Shown piece after piece: positions 1 through 8,945 of a stretch of DNA of 43,656 bases. The DNA is taken from contig JAITVH010000051.1 of assembly GCA_031285905.1 (NCBI GenBank), positions 1 to 43,656 on the forward strand, read 5' to 3'. The notes under the pieces are model-generated. The model ran no database searches. It was not told where the DNA came from and was given only the letters and a program-made list of their open reading frames with translations. The stretch's first letter is position 1. The number at the start of each line of letters is the position of its first letter. This DNA is from Prevotella sp. (GTDB lineage Bacteria > Bacteroidota > Bacteroidia > Bacteroidales > Dysgonomonadaceae). The position numbers were made by a program, and so were the translations under genes.

Positions 1-240
1 TACGCTCCTGTGACCGTTGGTTGTTACCTTTTAGTTAAAATAGTTCTGTTGTCATGTTGATGACAGAATTGGAAATCGGCAGAGCGAAGTGGAGCCAAAG
101 CATCTCCTCGTATAGATAAAGAGATCCTTCGTACCTCAGGATGACAGAGAGAGAATAAAAAGCTAACGGCTATCAGCTAATAGCTGAAAAGCGTTACTTT
201 TGTCACCTTTTAGTTAAAATAGATAAGTTGTCTATCTTTA
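1..240 (-). repeat. Composite intergenic repeat, inverted copy
   Basis: This gene-free stretch is a mosaic of short repeated modules seen elsewhere in the window. Read on the minus strand it starts with the core AACTAAAARGTRAC (215-202), then an imperfect palindrome around AGCTATTAGCTGATAGC, then a module containing GTCATCCTGAGG and GAAGGATCTC, and finally a second core (36-23) followed by CCAACGGTCACAGGAG. The same modules recur in the same order on the plus strand at 10371-10520. Nothing coding is visible before 369. Confidence 0.8.
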
Positions 241-341
241 AGTGGTGATTTACATAAGGTTTTAGAATGGCATAATTTTAAAATAATATAGAATTGTTGT
301 TATTTTATGTGTCAGGAAAACTATTTATTTATAAAACGTTG

Positions 342-349
342 TATTTTTG
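342..349 (+). promoter_or_regulatory. Probable -7 promoter box (TATTTTTG)
   Basis: The box matches the Bacteroidota consensus TAnnTTTG and lies 19 bases before the ATG at 369. That is why the ATG at 369 is preferred over a TTG at 294, which lies upstream of the box. No clear TTTG -33 box is seen. Confidence 0.5.
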
Positions 350-368
350 CGTTAAATATAAAACAACA

Positions 369-2363
369 ATGGTACGATTTCTGAAAAAGTATTTTGCTCT
401 TTCTTTTGTATTATCTGCAATCGCTCTGGTGATAGCAGCCTGTGCTAATATGGCAGTACCCGAAGGAGGAGAACTGGATTTCGACCCTCCCAAAGTTTTG
501 CGGACTTCGCCATCATTCAACGCCACGAATGTGACGAGGGGTAAGATCTTCATTGATTTTGATGAAAATATTACCTTGGACAAACCGTCAGACAATGTGA
601 TAATCACTCCTCCACAGAAGTCCTTCCCCATTATACAGACTGTAAATAAGCGACTTACTGTGGAATTGCGTGATACATTACTGGCTAATACAACATATAC
701 CATAGACTTTACCAGTGCCATAAAAGATAATAATGAAGGAAATCCTTTAGATAATTTCTCCTTTTCTTTCTCTACAGGAGATGTAGTGGACTCTATGGCT
801 ATATCGGGGAAAGTATTGAATGCAGAAAATCTGGAACCTATAAAAGGTACTTATGTAGGACTACATTCAAACATGGAAGACACTGCCTTTACCAAAACCC
901 GTTTTGAACGAATATCGCGGACAAGTGAAAGCGGCGAATTCACCATAAGGGGAGTTGCACCAGGTACATACAGGCTCTATGCACTGGAAGATGCCAACAG
1001 AGACTATATGTATGACAATCCTGCCGAAGCTATTGCTTTTTTCGACCAATTGATCGAGCCTTCTTCTATGCGGGCAACACGTTTCGATACGTTGTTTGTA
1101 GATACTGCGAGAAAAGTAGTAGACACTATAATGCAGGTAGAGTATACTCGCTTTTTGCCGGATAATATTGTAATGCGGTCTTTTAAATCGAACTTTCAAC
1201 GAAAATATCTTCAAAAATATGAGCGTACACCAAATAAGATGACATTCTTGTTTAATGCTCCTATCGATATGCCGGAGGTTGAACCGTTAAGCTTTGATGG
1301 CAGCCGGGATTGGGCGGTACTCGAGCGTTCGCAAAAAAATGATACGCTTGTCTACTGGATCAAGGATCAGGAGTTGATAAAAACAGATACACTTGTTTTC
1401 AAGGTTACATACCAGAGGACAGATTCACTTAATCAACTGGTGCCATATACCGATACATTGCGGTTTATCGACCGTACACGGAAAAAGTCGGAAAAAGAGT
1501 TGAAGAAAGAACAAGAACAAAAGGAAAAAGATGAGAGAGAAGGAAAAATACCTCCCCCTGTTTTCCTGAGTATCAAAACCAATCTGTCAGGAACTTGGGA
1601 TACTTACAAGAATATAAATATTGAATTTGAAGAACCTATTGTGGATTCCCTGAGGGATAAAATAACATTGCAGCAATTGAAAGACTCAGTTTACCATGAT
1701 ATCCCTTTTGAGTTTATTATGGATTCTCTGAATAGCCGTCGATATACAATAAAACACCGCTGGACATACGACAGTCAGTATCTGTTCCGGATAGATTCGG
1801 CTAGTATAAATGGTATATATGGATTATCGAATAATAAACTGGAGCAGAAGTTCAGAGTCAATGGGGAAGACAAGTACGGACAATTGGCTGTGAGAATAGT
1901 GAGATCGGATACCATACCTGCTTTTATCGAACTTTTAGATAAGGGGGACAAACCAGTCAGGAAAATGAGAGTCAGAAATAACGTGGCCGTGTTCAGAGAT
2001 CTGTCGCCTGCGACTTATTATGCCCGCGTTATAATGGACAGGAATAATAACGGAGTATGGGATACCGGGGATTTTGATAAACAGTTGCAACCCGAAGAAG
2101 TGTATTATTATCCGGGTAATTTTGAAATTAAAGCCTTCTGGCAAATGGATACGGAAACGGATCCATGGATAATTAATCCTGAAACACTGGCGAAACAGAA
2201 ACCACTGGAGATTACTAAGCAGAAACCTCAGGAGAAAGAGGACAGACGGAAACAAATGATGGAACGTAATCAAAAACAGACCGAAAGTGAAAACCAAAGA
2301 AGGCAATCAACCACTGATTATCAAAATGGAGGAATGCCGCAGGGTAATACTTCAACAAGATAA
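369..2363 (+). CDS. Ig-like domain (Big_5) lipoprotein
   Basis: A 664-residue predicted lipoprotein: a basic N-terminus and a hydrophobic stretch end in a lipobox with Cys25 (VIAAC). Residues about 38-135 resemble the bacterial Ig-like Big_5 domain (an opening like KVLRTSPSFNATNV, and DENITLD). About 145-230 resembles a carboxypeptidase-regulatory-like beta-sandwich (ISGKVLNAEN, FTIRGVAPGTYRLYAL). The last 40 residues are rich in Lys, Glu and Gln and probably disordered. It probably sits in the outer membrane as a surface or periplasmic protein. It is 35 nt upstream of a DUF3108 gene on the same strand, so co-transcription is likely. No enzymatic motif is seen and its function is unknown. Confidence 0.8.
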   Translation: MVRFLKKYFALSFVLSAIALVIAACANMAVPEGGELDFDPPKVLRTSPSFNATNVTRGKIFIDFDENITLDKPSDNVIITPPQKSFPIIQTVNKRLTVELRDTLLANTTYTIDFTSAIKDNNEGNPLDNFSFSFSTGDVVDSMAISGKVLNAENLEPIKGTYVGLHSNMEDTAFTKTRFERISRTSESGEFTIRGVAPGTYRLYALEDANRDYMYDNPAEAIAFFDQLIEPSSMRATRFDTLFVDTARKVVDTIMQVEYTRFLPDNIVMRSFKSNFQRKYLQKYERTPNKMTFLFNAPIDMPEVEPLSFDGSRDWAVLERSQKNDTLVYWIKDQELIKTDTLVFKVTYQRTDSLNQLVPYTDTLRFIDRTRKKSEKELKKEQEQKEKDEREGKIPPPVFLSIKTNLSGTWDTYKNINIEFEEPIVDSLRDKITLQQLKDSVYHDIPFEFIMDSLNSRRYTIKHRWTYDSQYLFRIDSASINGIYGLSNNKLEQKFRVNGEDKYGQLAVRIVRSDTIPAFIELLDKGDKPVRKMRVRNNVAVFRDLSPATYYARVIMDRNNNGVWDTGDFDKQLQPEEVYYYPGNFEIKAFWQMDTETDPWIINPETLAKQKPLEITKQKPQEKEDRRKQMMERNQKQTESENQRRQSTTDYQNGGMPQGNTSTR

Positions 2364-2398
2364 ACCTTTTATTACGAACTTCTAATAACCAAAACAGA

Positions 2399-3226
2399 AT
2401 GATGATGAGAAATGTTTCGATACTATTAATGAGCCTATGTTTGCTTGTGGCAGCACAAGTGCAGGCACAGTGCCCTGTTAATATCAATCAGTTTCAGGCG
2501 GGGGAAACTTTAACTTATGATTTGTATTTCAAGTGGGGGTTGGTAAATACCAAAGCAGGGATATCGACGCTAACGACCATATCGCAAAAATATAACGGTA
2601 AGGATGCATATAAAATGGCTCTTACAGCCAAATCTTCGGGTATGGTGAATAAGGTATTCAGTATCAATGATACACTAGCGTCATATATGACAAAGGATCT
2701 GATTCCATTGGCATTTCACAAAAATGCAGAAGAAGGTGGAGACCATACCATTGAAAATATGACTTATACCTACAACCCTTCGGGTGGCATCAGCGTGCAT
2801 AGTAAACGGGTGAAGAACGGAGAGCAACGTTTTGATGAGGTGATAAACTACAATTCGTGTGTATATGATATGATCAGTGTGGTTTTCTATGCCCGTACAC
2901 TGGATTTCAGCAGTATGAAAAAAGGACAGGAAACAAGAGTTGACTTTATCTCCGGAAAACGGAAAACCTATATGATAATTGAATATCAAGGGACAGAAAA
3001 GATGAAGGCAAATGACGATAAGACCTATGATTGTATCAAGCTTGTATTAAGTATAATGAATGCGAGCGAGAAAGCATTCGAAGACAAGGAAGAAGCAATG
3101 AAGGTATATATCACAAATGATAACAACCGTATGCCTGTACGTCTCGATTCAAAACTTAATGTAGGCTCAACACGTGCTATTCTTAAAGGATATAAAGGGC
3201 TGAAACATGAGGTAAATGCCAAATAA
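2399..3226 (+). CDS. DUF3108 family exported protein
   Basis: A 275-residue protein with a cleavable signal peptide (cleavage likely after VQAQ, near residue 24). The mature part has the DUF3108 pattern: an F-x-A/P-GE-x-LTYDLYFKWG start and alternating beta-strands thought to form a beta-barrel-like periplasmic fold. Three ATG codons stand in tandem at the start and the first is taken. It follows the Ig-like lipoprotein by 35 nt and is followed by a hairpin terminator. Family members are uncharacterised; an envelope role is inferred only from the signal peptide and its partner. Confidence 0.8.
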   Translation: MMMRNVSILLMSLCLLVAAQVQAQCPVNINQFQAGETLTYDLYFKWGLVNTKAGISTLTTISQKYNGKDAYKMALTAKSSGMVNKVFSINDTLASYMTKDLIPLAFHKNAEEGGDHTIENMTYTYNPSGGISVHSKRVKNGEQRFDEVINYNSCVYDMISVVFYARTLDFSSMKKGQETRVDFISGKRKTYMIIEYQGTEKMKANDDKTYDCIKLVLSIMNASEKAFEDKEEAMKVYITNDNNRMPVRLDSKLNVGSTRAILKGYKGLKHEVNAK

Positions 3227-3246
3227 AGAAATAACTATAAAGAGAG

Positions 3247-3279
3247 AAGCGGATCTGTTCATGAATGATTCGCTTTTCG
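3247..3279 (+). terminator. Hairpin terminator after DUF3108 gene
   Basis: The arms AAGCGGATC and GATTCGCTT pair with one mismatch around an 11-nt loop and are followed by TTCG then ATTTTAT. It separates the two-gene unit from the phosphatase gene. Confidence 0.5.
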
Positions 3280-3337
3280 TATTTTATATGCTATATACTA
3301 TTTAACAGTGAATTAGAAAATATCTGAACTAATTCTT

Positions 3338-3345
3338 TATCTTTG
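3338..3345 (+). promoter_or_regulatory. -7 promoter box (TATCTTTG)
   Basis: An exact TAnnTTTG match. A possible TTG start at 3343 lies inside this box, so it would not be transcribed. The real start is therefore the ATG at 3388, preceded by a purine-rich GAGAGGAAAAG. Confidence 0.6.
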
Positions 3346-3387
3346 CGGAAGGTTAGTCATAGCAAAGAGAGAGGAAAAGATAATACC

Positions 3388-4347
3388 ATGAATGAGATCA
3401 TTCGGGATGTACAAGTAATACGCGATAAGCAAACCAAAGCTGCCAGCCTTCATATTGATGCAGATGGAGAATGGGCATTATTTGCCGGTGCTTCCATCGA
3501 ATCGATCAATAGAGATAAGCCTGTCCTTACGGGTTCGGGCAGTGGTATCTTTCCCCTGGATGTGAGTACTTCTATACGTATTTACTTCGAACTGGTTTCA
3601 GGATCAGGCAATATGCTTTTGGCAGATAGGCATTTGCCGATGTCTGGTGGTTATAATTTCCGCGACCTGGGAGGATTCAGAACAAAAGAAGGAAGGTATA
3701 CCAAATGGGGGAAACTCTTCAGGGCGGATGAGTTATCGAATCTCACAAAAAGCGACCTCCATTATCTACGCAGTATTCCTATTACCTCCGTTATCGACTT
3801 CAGAGCCCGAAACGAAGCAAAACGTACTCCTGATAAGCTTCCTCCTACTGTTCACTTTACATACCCTATCGCTATCACACCGGGAAATCTCAGTACAGAA
3901 GGTGTGCAGGCAAACCTATTGAAGACAAATATCGATTCGCATATGAAGCATATGAATCGGTTGCTGGTAAGCGATCCTGCTTGCGTCAGATCTTTTCGCA
4001 TCTTCTTTGCCATTGTTCAAAATAACTTAAGCGCACCTTTGATCTTCCATTGTTCTGCTGGAAAAGACCGCGCCGGGATGGCTGCTGCGCTGGTACTGCT
4101 CTCGTTAGGAGTAGATGAAGAGACTGTAATGGAAGACTATCTGATGTCGAAGGTTTATCTTAGTGATAAATATTCTGCCTTTATAGCCAAGTATCCCCGT
4201 GCCGAGTCTATATTCACTGTCAAACGTATGTTTCTACAGGCAGGGATTAACCAGATAAAGAGAGATCATGGTTCTATAATGAATTTTCTCACAAAGGAGC
4301 TTAAAGTCGATTTAGTGAAGATGAGAAGGCTTTATCTTGAGAAGTAG
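3388..4347 (+). CDS. Tyrosine-protein phosphatase (Tyr_phosphatase_3 type)
   Basis: A 319-residue cytoplasmic protein without a signal peptide. The cysteine phosphatase signature C-x5-R is present as HCSAGKDRAG, with the nucleophile at Cys222 and the phosphate-binding Arg at 228. An NFRDLGG motif lies upstream and an upstream Asp (VIDFRARNEA) fits the general-acid region of this family. About 85 N-terminal residues precede the catalytic domain and look like a small beta-domain (DADGEWALFAG). It would remove phosphate from phosphotyrosine or related substrates; the real substrate cannot be read from sequence. It is transcribed alone from the promoter at 3338. Confidence 0.85.
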   Translation: MNEIIRDVQVIRDKQTKAASLHIDADGEWALFAGASIESINRDKPVLTGSGSGIFPLDVSTSIRIYFELVSGSGNMLLADRHLPMSGGYNFRDLGGFRTKEGRYTKWGKLFRADELSNLTKSDLHYLRSIPITSVIDFRARNEAKRTPDKLPPTVHFTYPIAITPGNLSTEGVQANLLKTNIDSHMKHMNRLLVSDPACVRSFRIFFAIVQNNLSAPLIFHCSAGKDRAGMAAALVLLSLGVDEETVMEDYLMSKVYLSDKYSAFIAKYPRAESIFTVKRMFLQAGINQIKRDHGSIMNFLTKELKVDLVKMRRLYLEK

Positions 4348-4573
4348 ATTCTTGTTTTTAACATTCGATAACTAGCTTTTATGTAATTCTTTTCTTTTCC
4401 GTAAACAAAAAACTGTCTGATGTGTTTATATATTGATCGCTTTTTATGAGGCGATCTATTAACACTTTATAAGCTCCATCTATATTAACATCTAAACTTT
4501 CAATTGTTAATGTCGGGATATAAAGGCGATCTTTATTAAATTAGTCTATTATAAAACAATAAAATTTATAGTT

Positions 4574-4987
4574 ATGAGCGCATCAACAGTTAAAGAAAAA
4601 GCAACTATGGCTAGTACATCTAAAAAAGACCAAATGGGTCAGTTCTTTGGAAGAATATTCTCTTTCAATAGTAGTTTAAAACTTTACCACTGGCATATAA
4701 CAGGTAAAGGTAGTTATGCACAACATATGGCACTCGATCAGGCTCTGGATGATTTGCTGGACGTAATTGACCGTATTGTAGAAACTTCTTATGCAGTAGT
4801 TGGTGATATCGATATAGTCATACCTGAAACCAAATCTCCAAGTAACATTGTGAAGCATGCTGAAGATTTCTACAAGTATGCTCAAGATCAGAGAGAGCTG
4901 TTTTCAGAAGACTTTACGGCTGCGATTATCGATGACCTTCAGGAAGCGATCCAACAATTGCTATACCGCTTGAAAAGATTGCAGTAA
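4574..4987 (+). CDS. DUF5856 family, Dps/ferritin-like protein
   Basis: A 137-residue cytoplasmic helical protein. It shows His39, His51, Asp55, Asp66 and Glu70, with spacings of 12, 4, 11 and 4. These are the spacings of the ferroxidase ligands of E. coli Dps (His51, His63, Asp67, Asp78, Glu82). The local sequence LYHWHITGKGSYAQHM also resembles the Dps helix A/B region. I infer a four-helix ferritin-like shell protein that oxidises and stores iron or protects DNA, although the family is usually listed only as a domain of unknown function. The N-terminal 18 residues are Lys/Ser/Thr-rich, as in DNA-binding Dps tails. It is transcribed alone and ends at a strong terminator. Confidence 0.75.
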   Translation: MSASTVKEKATMASTSKKDQMGQFFGRIFSFNSSLKLYHWHITGKGSYAQHMALDQALDDLLDVIDRIVETSYAVVGDIDIVIPETKSPSNIVKHAEDFYKYAQDQRELFSEDFTAAIIDDLQEAIQQLLYRLKRLQ

Positions 4988-5032
4988 AATTGATTTGAAA
5001 AAAGAGGGCGTTTAGCTTACTTGATATATAAA

Positions 5033-5065
5033 GGGAGGGTGCATTTTGCACCCTCTCTGTTTTTA
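5033..5065 (+). terminator. Strong hairpin terminator
   Basis: GAGGGTGCA (5035-5043) pairs perfectly with TGCACCCTC (5047-5055) and is followed shortly by TTTTT (5060-5064). The rest of the 296-nt gap to 5284 shows only AT-rich sequence and a near-consensus -7 box (TTACTTTG, 5221-5228). Confidence 0.85.
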
Positions 5066-5283
5066 AAACTCCTTACAGGTTCTAGTCAATAATAATATAG
5101 ACTATTAGAAAATGTTATATCCAGACTATTGATACAAAATCTGAGTTTTTGCCAAGTCTTTTTTCATTCTCTTAACTTGATTCCCTAAAGGTCAACAACT
5201 TTAATATCAAAAAAAAATGCTTACTTTGTGCACTCATTTGATTTTAACTCTATAAAAGAACGATAAAACTAAATCGAAGGTAT

Positions 5284-6822
5284 ATGTCAGAAGATGTTTT
5301 TAAGAAGATAGTTTCACATTGTAAAGAGTATGGTTTTGTATTTCAGTCCAGTGAGATATATGACGGGCTAAGTGCCGTATATGATTACGGACAAATGGGT
5401 GTGGAGCTAAAGAACAACATTAAGAAATACTGGTGGGACAGCATGGTGCTGCTAAATGAAAATGTTGTCGGCATCGATTCGGCCATATTCATGCACCCTA
5501 CCATATGGAAGGCGTCCGGGCATGTGGATGCATTCAATGACCCTTTGATTGACAACAAAGACAGCAAAAAACGTTATCGTGCCGATGTGCTCATTGAAGA
5601 GTATCTGGCAAAGATTGACGATAAGATAAACAAAGAAGTAGAAAAAGCAGCCAAACGTTTCGGTGAGAGCTTTGACGAGGGGATGTTCCGGCAGACTAAT
5701 CCCCGTGTACAGGAGAACCAGCAAAAACGTGACGAGGTGCACACCCGTTTTGCAAAGGCGTTAAATGATAGTAATCTGGAGGAGTTACGCCAGATAATTA
5801 TCGATTGTGAAATAGCAGACCCTATAAGCGGAACACGCAACTGGACGGATGTACGCCAGTTTAACCTGATGTTCTCTACTGAGATGGGCTCTACTGCTGA
5901 TGGGGCAATGAAAGTATACCTCCGCCCGGAGACGGCTCAGGGCATCTTTGTCAACTTCCTGAATGTACAGAAAACTGGACGTATGAAGGTTCCGTTTGGT
6001 ATTGCTCAGATTGGTAAGGCTTTCCGTAACGAGATTGTAGCCCGCCAGTTCATATTCCGTATGCGCGAGTTCGAGCAAATGGAGATGCAGTTCTTTGTGC
6101 GTCCGGGTGAAGAACTTGACTGGTTTGCCAAATGGAAAGAGGTACGTATGAAATGGCACAAATCTCTTGGATTTGGCGATAAGAAATACCGTTTCCACGA
6201 TCACGATAAACTGGCGCATTATGCCAATGCGGCTACTGATATAGAATTCGAAATGCCATTTGGCTTCAAGGAAGTGGAAGGGATTCACTCCCGTACCGAC
6301 TTCGATTTGAGTAGCCACGAACAGTATTCTGGTAAAAAAATGCAATATTTCGACCCTGAACTCAATAAATCATATACTCCTTACGTTATTGAAACGTCTA
6401 TCGGTGTCGACCGTATGTTCCTGTCCATTGTTTCTGCTTCATATTGTGAAGAAGAACTGGAAGGAGGAGAGAGCAGAGTAGTATTGAAACTGCCTCCGGC
6501 TCTGGCTCCGATCAAACTGGGAGTATTGCCATTGGTGAAAAAGGACGGGCTACCTGAAAAAGCAAGGGAGATAATCGACAGCCTGAAATTCGATTTCAAA
6601 TGCCAATATGACGAGAAAGACAGTATTGGTAAACGTTATCGCCGACAGGATGCCATCGGAACTCCATATTGTGTGACAGTAGACCATCAGTCTCTGCAGG
6701 ATAATATGGTTACCATCCGGTACCGTGATACGATGGCGCAGGAGAGGGTAATGATTGACAAACTGGCTGATATTATAGCCGACAAAGTAAGTATGAAGAA
6801 CCTGTTAAAAACAATAGGATAA
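5284..6822 (+). CDS. glyQS: Glycyl-tRNA synthetase (single-chain)
   Basis: A 512-residue class II aminoacyl-tRNA synthetase of the homodimeric alpha2 type, which charges tRNA-Gly with glycine. It opens with the family signature SSEIYDGLSAVYDYGQMG. Motif 2 follows (RNEIVARQFIFRMREFEQMEMQ, split here as RNEIVARQF and RMREFEQMEM) and motif 3 near SIGVDRMFLS. The anticodon-binding domain fills the last 110 residues, from about PIKLGVLPLV. Length fits the family. The ATG at 5284 follows a GAAGG ribosome site. It is 15 nt upstream of an FKBP lipoprotein gene, probably one transcript. Confidence 0.96.
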   Translation: MSEDVFKKIVSHCKEYGFVFQSSEIYDGLSAVYDYGQMGVELKNNIKKYWWDSMVLLNENVVGIDSAIFMHPTIWKASGHVDAFNDPLIDNKDSKKRYRADVLIEEYLAKIDDKINKEVEKAAKRFGESFDEGMFRQTNPRVQENQQKRDEVHTRFAKALNDSNLEELRQIIIDCEIADPISGTRNWTDVRQFNLMFSTEMGSTADGAMKVYLRPETAQGIFVNFLNVQKTGRMKVPFGIAQIGKAFRNEIVARQFIFRMREFEQMEMQFFVRPGEELDWFAKWKEVRMKWHKSLGFGDKKYRFHDHDKLAHYANAATDIEFEMPFGFKEVEGIHSRTDFDLSSHEQYSGKKMQYFDPELNKSYTPYVIETSIGVDRMFLSIVSASYCEEELEGGESRVVLKLPPALAPIKLGVLPLVKKDGLPEKAREIIDSLKFDFKCQYDEKDSIGKRYRRQDAIGTPYCVTVDHQSLQDNMVTIRYRDTMAQERVMIDKLADIIADKVSMKNLLKTIG

Positions 6823-6837
6823 TTAGTAATTATAGAT

Positions 6838-7464
6838 ATGAACAAGAAACTTTTAACCCTTTTAGTCTTATTTTCTTCTTTATTGATGATATCATGTTCG
6901 GATGATGATAATGGAATAGATGAAGAATGGAAGTCTTACAACGAAGATATATATAGAAAAGTAGTGGCAGATCCCAGCTTCACGGCTCGCAAGTCATCAA
7001 GTGGAAATGGAACTGTGTATTGGAAATGGACTGACTTCTTTGACAAAGAAGATGAGAAGAACAACGTTACTGCCAAAGGACTTAAAGCCACAGAGAATGG
7101 TACACCATATGTCACCGATAGTGTTATTGTAAGGTATGAAGGATGGTACTACTTGAAAGACGGTACGAAATACGTATTCGACTCTACCGAAGGCGACAAC
7201 AATGCACAGGTAGGACGTGGACTTCGTCTAAGTTATATTGACTCTAATGGCTCACTGGCCGGAGTTGTTGACGGCTGGAGGACTATGCTGACAAATATGA
7301 GAGAAGGTCAAGCAGTGGAAGTATGCATTCCTCAAGAACTGGGTTATGGCTCGTATGGCAATTACAATAGCTCTGGTTATCAAACACTTCCAGGATACAC
7401 TACACTTAATTTTTATATTAAGTTGTTGAAAATAGTACCTGATAATCCGGGTGAATTTGACTAG
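6838..7464 (+). CDS. FKBP-type peptidyl-prolyl isomerase lipoprotein
   Basis: A 208-residue lipoprotein with lipobox Cys20 (LLMISC) followed by SDDD, a start typical of Bacteroidota lipoproteins. The C-terminal half (about 95-200) is an FKBP fold: DSVIVRYEGWYYLKDGT, YVFDSTEG, GVVDGWRTMLTNMREG, IPQELGYGS and a final TLNFYIKLLKIV strand. It should speed prolyl isomerisation of envelope proteins. The N-terminal 90 residues form a separate segment with a KWTDFFD stretch. It lies 15 nt after the synthetase gene and is followed by a strong terminator. Confidence 0.9.
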   Translation: MNKKLLTLLVLFSSLLMISCSDDDNGIDEEWKSYNEDIYRKVVADPSFTARKSSSGNGTVYWKWTDFFDKEDEKNNVTAKGLKATENGTPYVTDSVIVRYEGWYYLKDGTKYVFDSTEGDNNAQVGRGLRLSYIDSNGSLAGVVDGWRTMLTNMREGQAVEVCIPQELGYGSYGNYNSSGYQTLPGYTTLNFYIKLLKIVPDNPGEFD

Positions 7465-7491
7465 AAATAGACTTTGACAATATCAACTATA

Positions 7492-7534
7492 TCAGGGGTT
7501 GTTCTAAATTGTAGAGCAACCCCTGACTTATTTT
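7492..7534 (+). terminator. Hairpin terminator between convergent genes
   Basis: TCAGGGGTTGTTCT (7492-7505) pairs with AGAGCAACCCCTGA (7513-7526) with one G-U pair, then comes CTTATTTT. It ends the glycyl-tRNA synthetase/FKBP unit. The minus-strand gene that ends at 7533 abuts it and may share it. Confidence 0.85.
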
Positions 7535-8906
7535 AAGAAACTAATCTGTCGGGGCATTCTTCCAGCATATAGATAGAATCGGAGGTATAGGTATTATCAG
7601 GTGAGTAGATCAGCCAGTCTGTCAACAGATCGAACGGATAGGTATCAATATCCCCTTCGTTTAATCCTGATATCCAGTAAGGCTGATTGAGGAGTTTTCC
7701 TTCTATCTGACCGTTATGAATAGATAACACGTCGAACCAAAGGTGTTCTTTCTCGCTTCCCGATTCAGGATCATCTACAGTTAAGCCGAGTTTTACAAGG
7801 AATGTCCAGCCGGGTTCTTCTTCCTCTTTTTTCGAAGCGAACATATTTTTAAAGAAAGACTTCTTCTCAGGTTCTTTATGCTCCCTGTGAAATACCCGTT
7901 CAAATGAATCGAACCGCTCTTTTGCCAGTGCGCTCATTCTCTCGGTTTCCTCTGTCGTAATATAATAGATTGGATTCTCAGCGAGCGTAGGAGCATATAT
8001 TTCGGGAGAGACCATATCGCCTTCCTCTACTGCGAAAAGTATCCCTGACGGCTCGGCATGCACATTATCTGCTTCGTCACGATCGGTGAATCCTCCCAAT
8101 ATGTTAGCAGGGAGGTCTTTCAGGGCTTCTTCCCATCGCAGCCAGCAGAGATTGATACCCATACCGTCGTAGCCGATTGTGAACCGTTCCCTCTCTTTCG
8201 CAGGATTAGACAGGAATTTCTTTACTGTCATATTGATCAGCGTGTTCATCTGTTCCGCTCCCTGGCTGAAGTTAAGCATCTCAAGTTCTACCGATGCGCA
8301 ACGGTGCAATCCGTGGGTATGGAACCAATATCTGTGTGCTCCGTTCTCTCCTTCCTCATCATATACACCATGCAGGATATACAGATAATCCGGAGAAGGG
8401 GGTGTAGGAGATTTAGCCGTCATTCTCAGCCACTTAGAAGATAGCAGTCTGTACGACATAAAGTCTATGACCAGGCTTGCATCAGGTACTATAGCATCCA
8501 TTACCTTCAGTTGCAGGTGGAAAGACGTAAGCGGTTCAAGCTCAAAATACATAGAGGTTTCCAGATAGTACTCCTGTTCTACGGCTTTCTGTAACGATTC
8601 GTCATCTATCGAGTTCGCGAAACCATAGTCATTTAGATTTATATTTTTGGCGTCGCATACATATAATTCGACATTGAAGACTGCTTCTTTGTATTCTACT
8701 TCAGCATTGAAACTCATGATGGAAAACTCACTGTCCACCTCTGCCTTATTGAAAGATACCAATTTGAAGTCTTTGTTAGCTGACAGATTTTTCTCTATTT
8801 GTGCAGCATCGAACTCAAAACTTTTGCTTGAAGGGTAAATACCCATTATCGAGGCTAGCCCGGTTTCCCCTTCTGCCAATAAATCGTATTTTTCGTTATT
8901 GTCCAT
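7533..8906 (-). CDS. DUF4026/DUF2314-like cytoplasmic protein
   Basis: A 457-residue protein without signal peptide or membrane helix. The C-terminal 85 residues, after a Lys/Glu-rich linker (SFFKNMFASKKEEEE), resemble DUF2314: LVKLGLTVDDP, EHLWFDVLSIHNGQIEGKLL, QPYWISGLNEGD and LTDWLIYS. The larger N-terminal part, with IMGIYPSSKSFEFD near the start and YLYILHGVYDEEG and HRYWFHTHGLHRC in the middle, resembles DUF4026. Function is not known. It is 39 nt downstream of a DEDDh exonuclease gene on the same strand, so the two are probably co-transcribed. Confidence 0.7.
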   Translation of the reverse strand: MDNNEKYDLLAEGETGLASIMGIYPSSKSFEFDAAQIEKNLSANKDFKLVSFNKAEVDSEFSIMSFNAEVEYKEAVFNVELYVCDAKNINLNDYGFANSIDDESLQKAVEQEYYLETSMYFELEPLTSFHLQLKVMDAIVPDASLVIDFMSYRLLSSKWLRMTAKSPTPPSPDYLYILHGVYDEEGENGAHRYWFHTHGLHRCASVELEMLNFSQGAEQMNTLINMTVKKFLSNPAKERERFTIGYDGMGINLCWLRWEEALKDLPANILGGFTDRDEADNVHAEPSGILFAVEEGDMVSPEIYAPTLAENPIYYITTEETERMSALAKERFDSFERVFHREHKEPEKKSFFKNMFASKKEEEEPGWTFLVKLGLTVDDPESGSEKEHLWFDVLSIHNGQIEGKLLNQPYWISGLNEGDIDTYPFDLLTDWLIYSPDNTYTSDSIYMLEECPDRLVS

Positions 8907-8945
8907 TGTGATGTGATAAAGGCTTATGATTGTTTGTGATTAATT

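Noticed and set aside
294..368. Upstream TTG start for the Ig-like lipoprotein
   Set aside because: It lies before the -7 box at 342 and would bury the lipoprotein signal peptide.
4435..4456. Hairpin GATCGC/GCGATC before the DUF5856 gene
   Set aside because: A 6-bp stem without a T-run or conserved context; too weak to call a terminator or switch.
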